Positions 37,829 to 52,157 of a stretch of 64,000 bases of DNA are shown piece by piece (the first letter of the stretch is position 1; every line of letters starts with the position of its first letter). A model generated the notes under the pieces. It worked only from the letters and a program-made list of their open reading frames with translations, was not told the origin of the DNA and did not search any database. The DNA lies in NCBI GenBank assembly GCA_025345505.1, contig JANVCC010000077.1, positions 10,223,163-10,287,162 of the forward strand, given 5' to 3'. Position numbers and translations under genes: made by a program. The stretch is from Todiramphus chloris collaris. Its lineage: Eukaryota; Chordata; Aves; Coraciiformes; Alcedinidae.

Positions 37829-40800
37829 GCTTTTCCCTATACTCTTCACCTCAACATTTCTGTCTCATACACCCACTGACTTTCTGTTTTCTTGAAATCA
37901 AGAAATGATGACTAATCCTGTATCTCTGGTTTGCTCATTCTGTGTAGTGGTGTTAGCAGATACTGAACATGATTGAAGTCTGAAGTGCTTGCAGCTGATA
38001 AGACCAGAAGCTGTGGAGCAAAACAGGGAAAAGGTGAAGTGAAAGCCTGAGCTTGCACAATGATGGATGAAGCCCTCCTAAGAATCCTAAGGACTAGAAA
38101 ACAGTGGAACATTTAGTTTTCTACTTGGAAAACTAACCCTAGTTAAGCATTTTTAAACAAATATACTTTTGTTTCTCTTCATATTTTTTGATAGGACCAA
38201 AGTTATTATGTAGTTGTTTCACATTTGCAGTGTTTCAAGGGTTTGAGTAGATAAGTAGTAGTTAAGTAACCTTAGCTGTTCTGTGGATGTTTAAAGTTCT
38301 TTAGATGTAATATCTGTGGAACTGTTACTGTATTATGTGTGCTTACAATCTTAATTTCCACTGAGTATGATGAGAATATTGGAAACTTGGGAGCTCAGGT
38401 TGGGGACAGATTTGTCTGATGTTTAATATAACCAGGAAATACTGCACTGGGCTACGTATCTCTTTGAGTGAGCTTTGCAGTCCCTTTTAGAGATAGGCAA
38501 AGAAGTGTATGATTTGATTGGAGAATACTTGTTCTGGTAATAAAATGGAGGAAAAAAAAGAAAAGGAAAGTAAACCTTTGTCACTCCCATATCTTTGGTC
38601 AGATCGGTACATGTACTTACAAAGAGATTCTTTCTGAAATACTTGCCATGTCAAGCAATTTACCATTGCTTACGTATGGATTACATGTGTGCACCCACCC
38701 TTAAATACATGTATTAGTCACAGGAATGTTTTTGGTGTCAGGGATGATGGGATAGCCCATATTTTCCGTATTGTGAAGTTCCTTCCATTAACATACAGAC
38801 AGCAGACTGATGCCTTATTCCCTGGCTTCCGTGTTGGGTGCATAAGATCCACTAACTGGGAGGTTAAGAGAATATCCCTGCTTGCTTCTGTATTTCTCAG
38901 ACCCTTGGGAGGAGTCGGATACTTCCCCGTGCTTGCTCTGGGATGCTGCATCCCCTTTCTGAAAGGTGATCTGCTCCTTTCCCTCCATGGCAGAGTGTTT
39001 CTAAATGCAACGCGCAGTGACTTCTGTACGCAGCAGAGATCAGAGCCAGAAGCTTGTTTCTGTGTGATAAGCTGGTTTTGTTTAATCTGATAAGCTGTTT
39101 TGTTTGCTGGCAATGGCTAGTGAGGCTATTGAGTATGGTTGAAGTCTGTCTGTGGTATGTTAAATGAGATTGGAAAGTGAGGTAAACATTTATAATTAGT
39201 AGTTGATGACTGAGAGCTGCAGCAGCCTTAGCAAGTTTGCCTACTGAGCAAGAGCTAGTAAGTGGCTGCTGAAAATACAGTGGCACCAACTCTATGAGCT
39301 GCTTCAAGTCTCTTCTTTCTGGTGTCAGGGGATTATTCTGACTAGTGAAATGTTTGTCAGTCCTAGATGTTTTCCTAATACCTCAGAGCTAAGTGGGACT
39401 ACTGGGTATTTAGGTTCAAAATTCCACTCCACGGTGGTTGTCGGTTTGGTTTTTGTTGTGTTTATGTGGGTTTGAGGGGGCTTGTTTTTGTGTTGGTTTT
39501 TTTGTTTGGGTTTTTTTTTTCCCTCAATATACGCTTTCTGCAATTTCTTTACCATTGCACTCTTTACTGTGTTGGGATGGGGAGAAAGTTACAGCTCATT
39601 CATTTATCAGCCTTTGCTCAACCTGGGCTTTCTATAGCTTAAAAAATGATTAAAAGCCACTACAAGACTTGTGATGGACATACCCATCATGGGCAGAGCT
39701 GCAGCACTTTTTCTTACAGGGAGGTAGCCACTTCTCCTTGTAGGAGGATTCTGCTGCTGCCCCTTGTGGAATTCCTCCCTGTGAGGAGGAGGACCAATGT
39801 CTGGGAGGATACCTGAGGATATCCATGTTGTCCTTGACAGAGGTCACTCTGCCTTAGCTAGGCAAATAAATACCTGGTATTCAGCTGCCACACTCAGTGT
39901 TATGTGCTGAAGAGCCTGTTTGTTTCTTTGGGATGCACCAGTTGGTGTAATGAAAGTTGATGCATTTTCCTACAAACTGTGCTCACCTTAGTATTCTAAG
40001 GACACCTGAATGGGAAAATTTAGGGGAAAAAAAAAAAAGTTGGCTCCCTATGTCTTTAACTAATGCATATCTTCAGGCACTATACCAAGAAATCAAGCAT
40101 CCTCTTGTTTTACTCCTGATATGCCTGTTTGAATAGAAATTACTGTAATTAACTCCAGATTTCAAAATATCAACATAAGGAAGTGTTTGTGTACCTTCTA
40201 AATGAGTGCTGCTGGAAGAACACAGACATTACAGGATGTTGAGATAATTCCCATTCACTAGGCAAAGGAAGATATTAAGGAACTGAAAATAAGTAGAAAG
40301 CTGGATCTGTAAAATTACTTTAAACGGGGAAATCTTACTTCAAATTATACTTAGACACTGTTATACTCAAATACAAACAATTGTGCTTAATGGGGACAGC
40401 CTTATTTGATTAAAAAACAAGCCAAGCCCTGTTGTTCATTATTGCATAAGCTATTATGGTGGCACTGAGTGTATTTACCTTGAGTGCAGGCAAAGTAGTG
40501 GAACTGAGAAACTGGCCAGATCCGAAGGACTACTGTGTTCATTTTGGTGGAAATCTGCAGCTTTATAGCTTCTGTAGATTGGGAGATGAAGAATACTGAT
40601 TCTTCATGTAGCTGAACGGTGCTATGGCAGGGGGAATAGGCAGAGATCCCAACTTGTTCCACAGAGTCCTTGAACCATCAGCCAGCTCAGGCTGGTCAGA
40701 AGGGGGCTTACACTTCATGGTTTCAATTTGCTTTGTCTTTTCCTTTTTATCTTTTTCTTTCTTCCTCCCCCCTCCTTCTATATGGACTTTTTTTTCCCCT

Positions 40801-41834
40801 CATAACTGACCCTCTGATTTCACACTCTGTTGGCTGGTCCCAGCTCTTCAGTGTTTCTCTTATCTTGGTATAAAACTGTAGGCTCAGGGGCCTTTACTGG
40901 AGCTTTTCCTGTCTGAGGGGAGCTCACAGTTTCTTGGATATCAAAATCCTGAATTCTGGCTGTAGCAGTCAGGAATAATTATAGTAGAAAATGTAATAAT
41001 AGCTATTACATGGTTGTTTTGATTCTAATGAAAATATTAGCATAGATAATAGCTGAAATGAAAAAAATGGAGGATTGGTAGGTTGAGAGAACACAGAACT
41101 GGTTTCCATCATTGGAATTAATGGCTAACAGATTTTATTAGAAACACAATAAAGTTAAAGCTGTCTAATATTATGTGTGCTACTCATGACTGAGCATAAG
41201 GATTCCACTGGTGTAAGGCCAAGTATCAGTTAGAGGAGTGCACAACCAGCTCTGCTGTTAATGGGCTGGCTAGAGCCACTGGCACAGGAGAGCTGGGCAG
41301 CTCCGTACCTGAAAGGCAGCAGATGATGGCTGGATCAGCTATTACTTGGAAAGAAAATAAAATAAAATAACACAACCAAGCTACAAAAAGGATCTATTTT
41401 GTTTTCATTTAGCGTTCCTTTTTGGAAGGTTAAAACTCACTAAGGTGACATCTTGGGTTTGACTTTTGAGAAGTTACTTTCGAAAATTTTTTAAAGGTGG
41501 TCTACAACTGTAAAACTAATGCTGGCTTTTGCACCAAGCTTTCTGTTGTGACTCACAGAGCTGTTGTATCAACAGAAGTATCTGAAATCTTTGCAGGGGC
41601 AAGTAGACCAGTTCAGGCAAAATACTGGAATGAAGGCTGGAGACCAAATGCTCCATGCCCTCTTGGGCCCTTGGTCTACTTTTGAGCCTGCCCCCTGATT
41701 CAGCAGACATTCTCACCAGTTTCCTTCTCTCACTAACTTTCAGTATTGACCTACCAGATGTTTTCTTTCTCATTGGAAAGTTTCTCTTTCCTGTGTGTGC
41801 TATCTAATTCAGCAATTTGCCAGGCTAATTAGGA
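37829..41834. other. No supported gene
   Basis: The interval includes a G/T-rich tract at about 39,436-39,525. At 38,689-39,113 both strands stay open for more than 130 codons, which is discussed and rejected as coding. Short A-rich simple sequence lies at about 41,354-41,371. Confidence 0.45.
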
Positions 41835-41935
41835 GGAGTGCAGTGGTAGTCTGAGGCCCCTTGATCTCATGATGTAGTGCCTCAGATGTGAACCGATTTA
41901 TCAGCTGAGCCACCACTGGCAGCTCTCTAATTCTC
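41835..41935 (-). repeat. Possible ancient tRNA-derived SINE remnant
   Basis: On the minus strand the sequence reads gtggctcagctgataaatcggttca, which resembles the A-box end of a tRNA (TGGCTCAGCTG). It is followed by a weak gagatcaaggggcc where a B box would sit. It does not fold as an intact tRNA, and the B box departs from GGTTCGANTCC. It may be an old amniote SINE or chance. Confidence 0.25.
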
Positions 41936-44900
41936 ATCAGTCTCCTCTGAGACAAGTACACAAGGCCATTAATACTTACAGAGGAGATTGGGGATGGAAT
42001 ACAAAGGAATTACACAATTTACCTTGCTCCACTTGTCGTGGACAACACATGGCTGCAGTGCTTGCACTGCATTGTATGGTAAAAGCTCTGCTGAGAATTG
42101 TTTAATGCAGTGATGGTGAAGCCCAAGGGCTGCCTGGATCCAAGGTGCAGGAATACTACATGTCTGTGTGACATGGGGTGAGTCACCTGAGTTTCCTGCC
42201 AGTGTCTCTAAGGCACATCAGAGACATCTGGGAATGTAATATAGGAACTGCAGGTCCAAATCCTTCCTCTGACGCTAGAATGACGTGACCCCTTATCTTC
42301 TTCTTCAGCTGGACGCTGAAAATAGTCATCTCAATAATAATAATGGTAGTGTCATGGTTTAAAAGTGCAAGTAATGTAAAGGACTGATACATAAGTTCTA
42401 AGGAGTATAAATTGAAAACCTATGAGAACCTAAGTTGCACTTTGACATCTTCCTAAATAATGGCCTGGGTTGTTCTTTCTTAATACAAAAAATCACCAAA
42501 GCTGTAAGGGCAAAGCAGAGTGACTTATGTTTTAAGTTAAGGGGAAAGATTTGACTTAGGCCATAGTGTTTCAGTTGTCCTGTGAAAATGATGAGAGAAT
42601 TTACTAAAAAAATCCTCAGCCAAACTGAAGGATCACAGAAACGTGATCATACAGCTCAGTGTCGCTGTCCAAAGTACCTATGAGAAAGAATGGCCAAGAT
42701 GGTTGTGCAGTTGATAGTATGAAGCACACCAGAGAATAAGTAGATTTACAACACGATAAATTCTATGCCTTTACAAGAAAAATAAACTGAAAAAGGTTTT
42801 TTTGTTAAATACTACTTTTGCAGCAGATACTGCTTGTTAATAGCGCAGCTCTTAAGCAGCACTGGCTGTGACTCGGATTAGATTGCTACAAATCCAGGTA
42901 ACATTTGTACAGAGTGAGTGATGGCATCTCCACAAACTTTCTCCCATGCTGAGAACCAACAAAACAAGGAGTGGAAAGTGAATTTTATGTATGATTACTA
43001 TGGTTCAACCTGGCAACTCTGAAGGAGATGCGCTTGGTGGAATATGAAAATGGAAAAAGTTTGGAGGGGGGTGGGAAAAAAAGGCAACTAGAAAAAAATA
43101 ACCCAGTTCTTGACTTATTTAAACCTTTTCTGCAGTGTTTGTCATGGAAAGTTATTCTGAATGCAGAGGGGAAAATACTGTTGTTCTAGCCATGTTAAAC
43201 AGATTAAGGTTTAGCGTATGAAAATGCAGACGAAACACTTCTAGCCTTTTAAATGAAGCTGTGCTAACAGGATTTTTTGGAGACTAGGGGTTTGTATACC
43301 ATCTGCCCAGCCATTGTCAACAGGAAGTGTTCTACATGTATCAAGAAAGAACTGAGTATTAGAGTATGAGATTTAGCCTGGGTAATCCTATTTGAACTTC
43401 TTTTGAAGTTTTATTGTTTAATTTGCATGCATAAGTTTTGGAAAACTTCAGGGTTTTAACAACCACAGAAACTAAAACAATCCCAAAAAAGAGGCAGAGT
43501 TTGTTTACAGCTCTGCATCTAATCTTCTTAATTAACAGATAGCTCAGAAAAGTAGATTTCTTCAGTGGTTTTCTGGGTTTAATGAGTTTTCTTTTCCTTT
43601 CTGCAAATGTTTCTCTATTGCTGCAGATATTGCAGGTGCCCAATAGACCACCTAAAAGTCATGGTCTGGTTAGAACAACTGCATTTCAAAATGTTGGCAC
43701 AAGTGGCTGACTCGAGGGTACATAAAGACAGAGGAGGGAAATTAGCACAGATTTCCAAGCACTTTGCCTCCTGCTTTTGGGATAAAGAATCCTTCCCTCC
43801 TGAAATAAAAATGAATGGTTTGTATCCAAACTATTCATATTCTTTCTGTTTCCGGCCAAGTTTTGGTCAATGTTTTTCACTGGCTATTTTTCATCTCAAC
43901 CATTTTACACTACCTTATTCTTCTCCATTTTCATTTCAGATCTTTTTTCCATCCTTTTTCACCATGCCAAAACCTCTTTTTTTTTTTTAGCTTTCAACCA
44001 AGCTCTTTGTCTGTTGTCACATACCCATCACCATAGTTAAAACGCTGGACCCTTCTATTATCCAAGTTTTCCAATTGCTGTTCCGATCTTTTCTTCCACA
44101 CCAGCTCTTCTCTAAACTCACTATTAATTTTCTAAATCTCTGGTATTTATCAGTAGGGCTCTAAAGGACGAGCTGTAATTCCACCGGCTGCTGCTTTCCT
44201 CAATTAAATTTCATTTTTGGTGATGAAGAGAAAAGATGCCAAGTTTTATGGTAATTCATGTCAACTTCTAATTTGAACCTGTCAGTATAGTACCACATGT
44301 TGACATAGATGTACCCCTGGGAAAATCTTTGTCTGCTTATGTACCGAAGTCAAGAGATGACAAACAGTAATGAAATGTGTACCGTTGTCAAGAGCAGTCA
44401 TGGAAGATCATCTGTTAATTGTTTCCTTCTAGTACTGTCTAGAAAGCAATTTATTATTTACCAGACAAAACAACTAATTCTAATTGGCTGCTAGATGGAA
44501 ACATCCTGATACCTATACAAAAAGACTCGGATTAGAAAATTTAATATTCAGATATCAATATATTGAGGACAACCAGGTGAATGGAAAGTGCAATGAAATG
44601 TATATTAAAAAACCCCCAAACCACAAAAACAAAAAGAAAAATTGTTTTCTGTTCTATTTTTTGACCTTTTCAACTGGCCAAAAGGTTTCTTATATTAACT
44701 TCTCCACTAGCTGTGTCTAAGAGAGTTGTGAGCCGTGGTAGAAGCTATAGGCAGGCAAAACAAAACGAATGGAATTTCGGGACAGCTTTCCTTCACTGCC
44801 TAAGTGCTTTGCCTGAGTACAATGGCAATCATCAGCTATGGGAGTTAGTCCAGCAAATATCAACGTTCAGAGCAGCTATAGAGGAAAAGATATAAAATAC

Positions 44901-47900
44901 CTCACTGTACCAAGAGCTGCAACAAAAATTCCCTTTTCAATCAAAATAATTAGTAGCAAAGAAAAAAAAAGCGCCCCAAACTATTGCAGCACAAAGTTTT
45001 TCATCTGACTTAATTACTTTCCATAGGGAAGACATTCAAAATCCAAATGGTCCTTGTCAGAGTGTTACAAAATGATGGCTCAAGAGCCCCAGGCAGCAAT
45101 GTGTGAATGGTTATTCAAACACAGACTGAAGCAACGAGATGGGTTTTTTTCTTTTGTCTGGAGCATTTTTCTTTCTGCTGTAAGTAGGTGTGTGCTGTTG
45201 GACTTCATCCAGGCACAGCCTCAGCATTTGCTTTCTGTGACAGGCAGGTTGTAATGAATTGCATTGGTACCCAAGGGCTGAAACTCTCACTTTGTTTAAG
45301 GTGAAAGCCCATCATCATTAACAAAAGCTCTATCTCTGAGGAAATGAGCCATAGAAATACATATTCTGCTGAGGAGCAATCAAACAATATTCTGGAAGTC
45401 TCCAAGGTGGTTATGAGCGCTGTGTATGAAACATTGAATTTGGCTTGTTCGGTGCCGTTCAAAAGGGAAAAGCTCTTTGTCAGTGATTCCCAGAGATCCA
45501 GACAAATGTGCCTTTTTCTGAAAAGCAGATTTTACTGCATAATGACAAGGGACAAGTAAAGGCATCAATCAGCCATTGGAATGGCTTCACGGCCTTCCAA
45601 ATGCAATTAAAATACCAGAATTACTTAGAGTGAGTTTATAGCTTTCCGGAGCCGAGTAACTAAAGGACAGCAGGGATGGGACATGATTAAACTTTACTGT
45701 GTTGCATCTAAATTGGGACACTGTGAGCTGTATGGGGTGGAGGAGAGCAATGATGACTGCAGGCTGATATGACACTAGTAGCTAAATCAGGGAAAGTAGT
45801 TTCACACAGATTTTGAACGATGTCTGTGATGGCATCCTTCTCATGGGGTGCCCTGAGGATGAAGTAGAGGCAACCCTTGTGCCTCTACCTCCTAATGTTT
45901 CCCCGGGGCACTGGTACCCCAAAATCAGGGAGTGGGTATTTATTCTGTTCTGTATCCCTGGAAGAGTGGTGTCATAGTACAGATGAAATGCTGCTTCTGA
46001 TCCATTTTAAACTGTACACATAGTTAGGGTTACAGAACCATGCTCTGCTAAAACCACTTCACTGTTGAACTTGTTTCCTGACCCCCATGAGCTGAAATCT
46101 CTGAAGTTCAGAACAGAATTCTAGATTAAATGAGCCATGACAGGAAATATCTGGGATACCTAGAGAATAAATACACCAAAGCCCAGCTCACACATCTTAA
46201 AAGATGATTTTAAAAAAAATAGATGCCTGGAGGAGATTCAGGAGGGACTAAAAGCTTTAACTCTGCCATTAAGCCCTGGCACGACTGCCATTTTTGTTCT
46301 ACTTTTTCCTGATCAAGAATCAAGTAGATTCTTTCCCACACACAGTACTCCAGATGCATCCATCAGTTTATTTGCTTTGGATTTAAACTAAGTAATAAAA
46401 AATTTAAAACCCACAAAAAGAAAACCCCAAAACAAAAACAGAAAAACCCCACACAACCAAAAAACCCTAGAACCCCTATTCATAACGAGCCTGCAGCCAG
46501 CTGTGGGTTATTTTAGTGTGTGTTGCTAATGATTCCGTATATCTAGGAGCCCAAACTATCTCCTTGCAGTTGTGTGTGTATGTGTCTGAGGACTGTGAAG
46601 ATGGCAAACATCCTCTTTGGTACAGGATGCTATGGAAGCATAAACATAAAATATGTCTCTGGTTTTTATCAGTTATTGGATCCATTGAGTGTTGCAGCTA
46701 TAAAGCAGCTCGTGCATTCTTTTGCTATCAATTTTAACAAGTAAATGAGTTATGAAATAATGATATTTACAGTTTGTCAAATCCCTCAGCTGAGCACTCC
46801 TATACCTGCTTGTGTCAATTTTGTCTTTTATTAGACTTCAGCATGTTTCAGTTCTAGACATGCTGGAAATGTCTATGTCAGGAATTAAACTGTTAATGAT
46901 CAACAAATGCTAATTAAAACACAGCTTCCTCCTTGTCTTGGTACTTGTATGACTCTCAACCTGAGGTTTAATATCTCTGTCCATTGTTGCTCTGTGGAAT
47001 GACAGACTGCTGGTTTTATTTTCTTGAATAGAAGTAAATAGTGAAAAAGAATATTTGACATAAGCAAAGATATTCCTTTAAAAATATAGTCTTTAAAAAT
47101 AATGTACCTTTTTGAACCTGAAGGCAAATAAAACTATCCCTTTAAGAATAAAGCACCTTTTTAAATATCCAGGCAAATTATTTTCATATGTCCTCGGCAC
47201 TGTGTGTGTTATTCAAGAACCAGTTGCATGTGACTTGTGCTTTCAGTTGCTATCTGATATTAGAATAACACCACTGCAGCTACACCTGATTCTTATTAGC
47301 ACCAGGGAAGGCTGAGACCTGGTGTTTGGGGTTTTTTATTTGTTGCTTAATTACAGTGACTCCACACATTAATTTGAAAATAAAATCATGCGTACTTTTT
47401 ATTGCTTAAAGGGCAGTAATCTAATTGAAGGTAGTAAAATGAGATCTGCAGCAAGTGGCTCTGGGAATTGGGCAAGAAATAGATGTTTTGTGAACAACCT
47501 TATTCTGGCCCTATTTTATCTCTGTTGCTGCCCACAAAGCCAGAGCTGGTGTTAGGAAGTCAGCTGCTTTGGGATTATCAGTGAGCTGGTTTTACAGTAA
47601 TGGAAACAGAAACAGAAAATCAAACAGGAGAAATGACATCCTTGTAAAACAGGAGCCCATGATCCAGCTCCAGGAAACTGCTTCTACTGAGTTTAGTTTA
47701 AATCATTTCAGACTAAGAAAGTGGGAAACCTTGAAAGTGCCAAGTATGCTTTCATAAAATGTACTACAGTGCTCTCCCTTCTCCCCATCCATGTTTGTGA
47801 TCTTATTTTTCTCTGCATGAACTCTTCCTGTTGTTTTACTTCCCAATTCTCTTTTGCACTCTAATTTCCCCCTCAGGCTCTTTTTGGCCTTATGTACGTT

Positions 47901-50900
47901 CTGTTATTTCATTGTCTCTTTTCAGGGTCTTTCAAGTATATATGACTTCTCTTGTGATTTTAATCTCCTTTTAACAGCGCTTGCTTTTTTTTTTTTTTTT
48001 CCCCCTTTCAAGTATTTTCTTTTTCTTCTTAAATGAGATTTTTTTAAATGGTTGTTTTCAGGCTCCCAGTCTAGATCCCCTCCCTTTTCCTCTCTGTGCC
48101 TCCACATGTTTTGGTCCACGTAACGTTTATTTCTCTAGGTCCCTAACGCTAGAATCTCTCTCTTGTTCTTTTCTTCTTCCTTCCCTCTACCCCATCACGT
48201 GATTAGTTTTGTCTACACCTAATTATGTCCTTTCACTGCACTCTGGTAACTCCCGTGTTCTTTCATTATGCATCACGGTCAGTTTGCATGGAAATTGTAT
48301 TCAGCAACCTGAAGATTCTTTTGAATTCCACCTCCCTTTTCTACCCTCTCTCCTTATAGTCATTCTATGCTACGATAAAGGAAGGTAACTATTTTCAAGC
48401 TAATGGATTCTTTGGTATCCTTGTAATCTGAAGCATGCTACACCTCTGCCTCTCTCAGCCTCAAAGCTAATTATGGAGAGGAGCTTGTGTGATACCTAGG
48501 TCAGGCAACTTGTGATATTAAGACTAAATTATCCTGAAGGGAGGGGAAAAAAAGCAAAAAACCCGCCAAATCCTTGTGGAAATTGTAAACAAAGGACAAT
48601 TGTCTTGCCTTTTGTAAACTAGTAAGGATCTGTTAGCCGACAGCCACAAGCAAAATGTTGCAGGTGCAGAGCGTAGGGAAAAAGATCTATTACATTCAGT
48701 CTGTTAGGCCTAATTCTAAAATCAACAATGTGTCTTACTTAGAGCTAAATCCCGTTTTCTCCTGCCTGCTGAAGAATGGGGCTGATGACTAAGTTTGGTC
48801 TGATACGTAACAAAGGATCCAGATGCAGTCTCGATATCCTAAAATCGAATAAACTATTTTGGTCTGATGTCTAAGAAGCGATGACGTGATTATTTTGGTT
48901 TTCATTCAATGTGTCAAAATTTGACTAAAGTTCTGATCTTGGCTTTACTCAAAACCATGGAGAAGTGTCTCTGAGCAAGTTTCCAGGGGGGAGCATCTCA
49001 GAACTGGTTCCTTGTGATATGGTGTGACTCAGTGATGTGAATACATGGCATCTAGTAGATGCCAGGGCTCATATCAAACCAAGCAATTTTGTGGTGTATG
49101 TGGGTTTCTTTTTCTTGATTGGTTATTTTGATTGGTTTGCTTTTGTGTTTGGTTTGGTTTGGTTTTTTCCTGAAAATGTCATGATCAGATTCTTCCTTTA
49201 GAGTGCTCTACCTGCTTTATAAATGTCACCTTAGGCTGTGAGCGTGGGTATTTCTGTGTGCTATTTCCTGCATTCCACCTTGTTCTTCCCCTTTAATATA
49301 TGTAATTTGGACATGAGTCAGCCTGTCTTTCACTGTGTTATTTCTAATGTTACATGGTTGTGTCTTTACTGATGTGGCCAGATTGTGGTGTTTCACAAGC
49401 TGTCAAGGCATTGCTTAGCCCACAGGTGAACCCAGATCTTAAACCTACAGAGGCTGATGAGATCCTAAGCTTATGTTCTCTGCATGAGAAGCTTTATCCC
49501 CAAGCATTGTGACACCTTGTGCACTGGAAGTTCAAATTAAGCCACACACAAACATCATCACATTGTGTTTTCTGTGAGGTATTCTGATGACGAAAAAACC
49601 CAATACAAGTATTTCAAGTGTATTCCCCAGGAATATTTTCATAAGCAAATGAAAAATGGTGGTAAACCGAAGGAGAAAAAGCAAGGAGAGCAAATGTGGC
49701 AGTTCTTGTCACTGTACAGTTGGTGCACAAGATTCGTGACTCTAGTCAGAATTGAACAATGCAGAGTTGTAATTTGACCTAGAGGGTTCAGTGTTATACT
49801 GAATGTAATGGAGCTGAAATGAGGAGTGGGAATATTTGTTGCACAAAAGCCCATTTACAATCAGGTAAACTTTAAAATTGCCTGGCTCTGTCAAAGAAAT
49901 CTAGTGGGATCTGAAAGTTCTCCATCATAATCAGCTCTATGAAGCTCTTCCAAACAGCAATTTCTTCTTTGATTATTCTTTGCTGTATAGCAAGTGTTTC
50001 AGCATATTTGGTACTTACTCTTCTGTGTCGATGGTGGAAGTGTAGCTTTGGTATTACTTTGTGAGTCTTCTCTAATATTCTTATCCCTATGATTTGTGCT
50101 CGTCAAGGCTTTTAGATGAACACTAAGTATTATTACCACTTTCTTTAAAAGGAGGGAAAATAAAGATACAGTCAGTGCTGATTTCTCCAAGGCCAGGGAT
50201 AAACTTCCCCAGGGGGTGGGAAGGTACTTAAAATATTTACAAAAATATTTTTTAAATATCTAAAAAATCATTACAGCTGGAGTTAGATTGCCTTGTTAAA
50301 ATTATGAATCTGCAGCATCGCTAATGCCACTTAGCCTCCATGAAAAAGGCCACTAATGGTATCACTCAGTGAAAGCTGACAGTTACCCTTTAAAGCTGAC
50401 CTTTTGTTATACCAATTCTCCCTGACTCAGATGGGAAAGCATCAACATTTCCTGTTTCAGAGAGGTTGATGTAGAGTAAATAGTCCAGAAAATTAGTAAC
50501 AGTGGAAGAATGTCTACCAGTAAAAGGAAAACTTTCTATAGAAAGTGCTCAATATTTTCCACAGGTAGGTCAACATGATTATTTTAGTTCAGGCCAGGAG
50601 TGAGCTTTTGGACCAACTCAAACTTATCCCCCCCCTCACCACTTCTATATTTGTGCTTGGAGTTCATAGGGGATCCTTTTTGAAGAAGAAAAATGAGAAG
50701 ATGCATTCCTACCACTAAGAAGCAAGAATGCTTTTGACAAGTCTATAAATCAGTATTTGTCCTTTGGGCTATATCTTTGAAAAACTAATTTGACGTACCT
50801 ACTGGAGCTAGGCAAGAAGGACTGGTGGGTCCATCTGCTTGCCCTTCCACGGCAAACTACAACAAACTTGCCCTCTGGGCAGCTTCTGTCTCTGAACTCT

Positions 50901-52069
50901 GCTGCCAGGAAGGTCGGATGGCTGTTGGGAATTGCCAAAGCTTTGCGGTCCTGACCCACGTGAGAGCACATGCAGGGCACTGATCTTGTGGTCAGCTTGA
51001 TACCTTTAAGTTCTCATCACAGTAGCTCTGGAGTTTTGTGAGATATTACCTCAAACTCATTCTGTCTGGAAACTGCTTTACAGCCACATAATCATCCATG
51101 AATCTGTAATGCAGAGAATTGTATTATAAAAATAATAGATTTCATGATGATATGATGGAGCAGGAAGCTTAAGTAATAAATTCCTATGGGTAACCAGTAC
51201 ATTCAGTACCTTAAGCACAGAATATTAACAAATATCTTGTGTGCTTTTGGGAACTGTATAACTAAGAACAATGATAGGGATTAAGAGGAACTATAGGAGT
51301 AAAGGTCACGTGGCTGAAATTACAAGGTAGTAAATCAGCCTGCAGAGCAAGAAAATGTTTTAAGGTTGAAAGAATACATTCTTTTAAGGAAATTGCACTG
51401 GAGGAAATGACAAAAATATATCACTTACGAATAACTGGTTGTATTTATTATAATCTTGTACATAAGAAAACTGTAGCACATTAAAATGTTCTAACAATCA
51501 CAGTGTTTGGATCTGGCTTGAGACTGATGGAGTAAGGATGCTTGCAGACAGGGTTCCATTGTGCGTGTTCAGATTTCTGGATGCAGATGCTTACTTTTTC
51601 ATATATATATAATTTTTTTCCCTGTTTATTACATAAGGATTTCTCAGCTCTTTTGTCTATGTTTACAATCTGATCTAAAGCACTCTAGAGTCAACAGAAG
51701 TGCTCAGTAGGCATCAGAAAAGACTGACTTGAGATGGGTCCTCAGACAGTATCCTTTTTATGGATGAAAGGCTAATACTTTTGGGTGTTTGATTCTTAGT
51801 GGGGCTTATACTGCAAGCCAGATTCAGGAAATTGGCCTCATTTAAAACACCAACTGCTTAACTTTCAACTGAGACTTAAAGTCCAACACCGTGTGCTTAC
51901 ATTGCAGGAGGATGGCAGCCCCAAGGTCAGCTTTGCTGTCTGTATTGCCAGCAGGTCTGACTTTGGACACGGCTGATGGCTGTTCTCCCAAGTGTTCATA
52001 TGGCAGCAACTTAATAGGCTTTTAGATCTAGAACTATGCAGGAGTTTATTACACCCTATACAGGATTAA
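41936..52069. other. No supported gene
   Basis: Long AT-rich stretch with only simple-sequence tracts: A/C-rich at about 46,400-46,470, (TTTGG)n at 49,148-49,168, T run at 47,986-48,000 and TA-rich at 51,603-51,612. An open frame at 43,607-43,990 starts near a strong-looking acceptor and is discussed in the findings. A 9-bp hairpin lies at 45,864-45,888. Confidence 0.45.
45864..45888. repeat. Perfect 9-bp hairpin
   Basis: GTAGAGGCA at 45,864-45,872 pairs exactly with TGCCTCTAC at 45,880-45,888 across a 7-base loop. No terminator or RNA role is evident. Confidence 0.5.
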
Positions 52070-52157
52070 TGGTTCCAAACTAAAAGAGAGTAGATTTAGA
52101 CTAGGTATAAGGAAGAGATTTCTTATGTTAAGGATGGTGAGATGGTGGCCCAGGTTG
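52070..52157 (+). mobile_element. CR1 LINE 3' UTR fragment
   Basis: The + strand shows gagagtagatttagactagg, then tataaggaagagatttctta, then aggatggtgagatggtggcc and caggttgca. These match the CR1 3' UTR order (agattagatataaggaagaaattctt, gagggtggtgag, cacaggttgcc). The expected continuation is missing and is replaced by ERV-related sequence. Confidence 0.75.

Noticed and set aside
38689..39113. Overlapping open frames of more than 130 codons on both strands
   Set aside because: Frames on both strands are open to about the same extent, with no recognisable domain, splice context or start context. This is typical of a stop-poor stretch rather than a gene.
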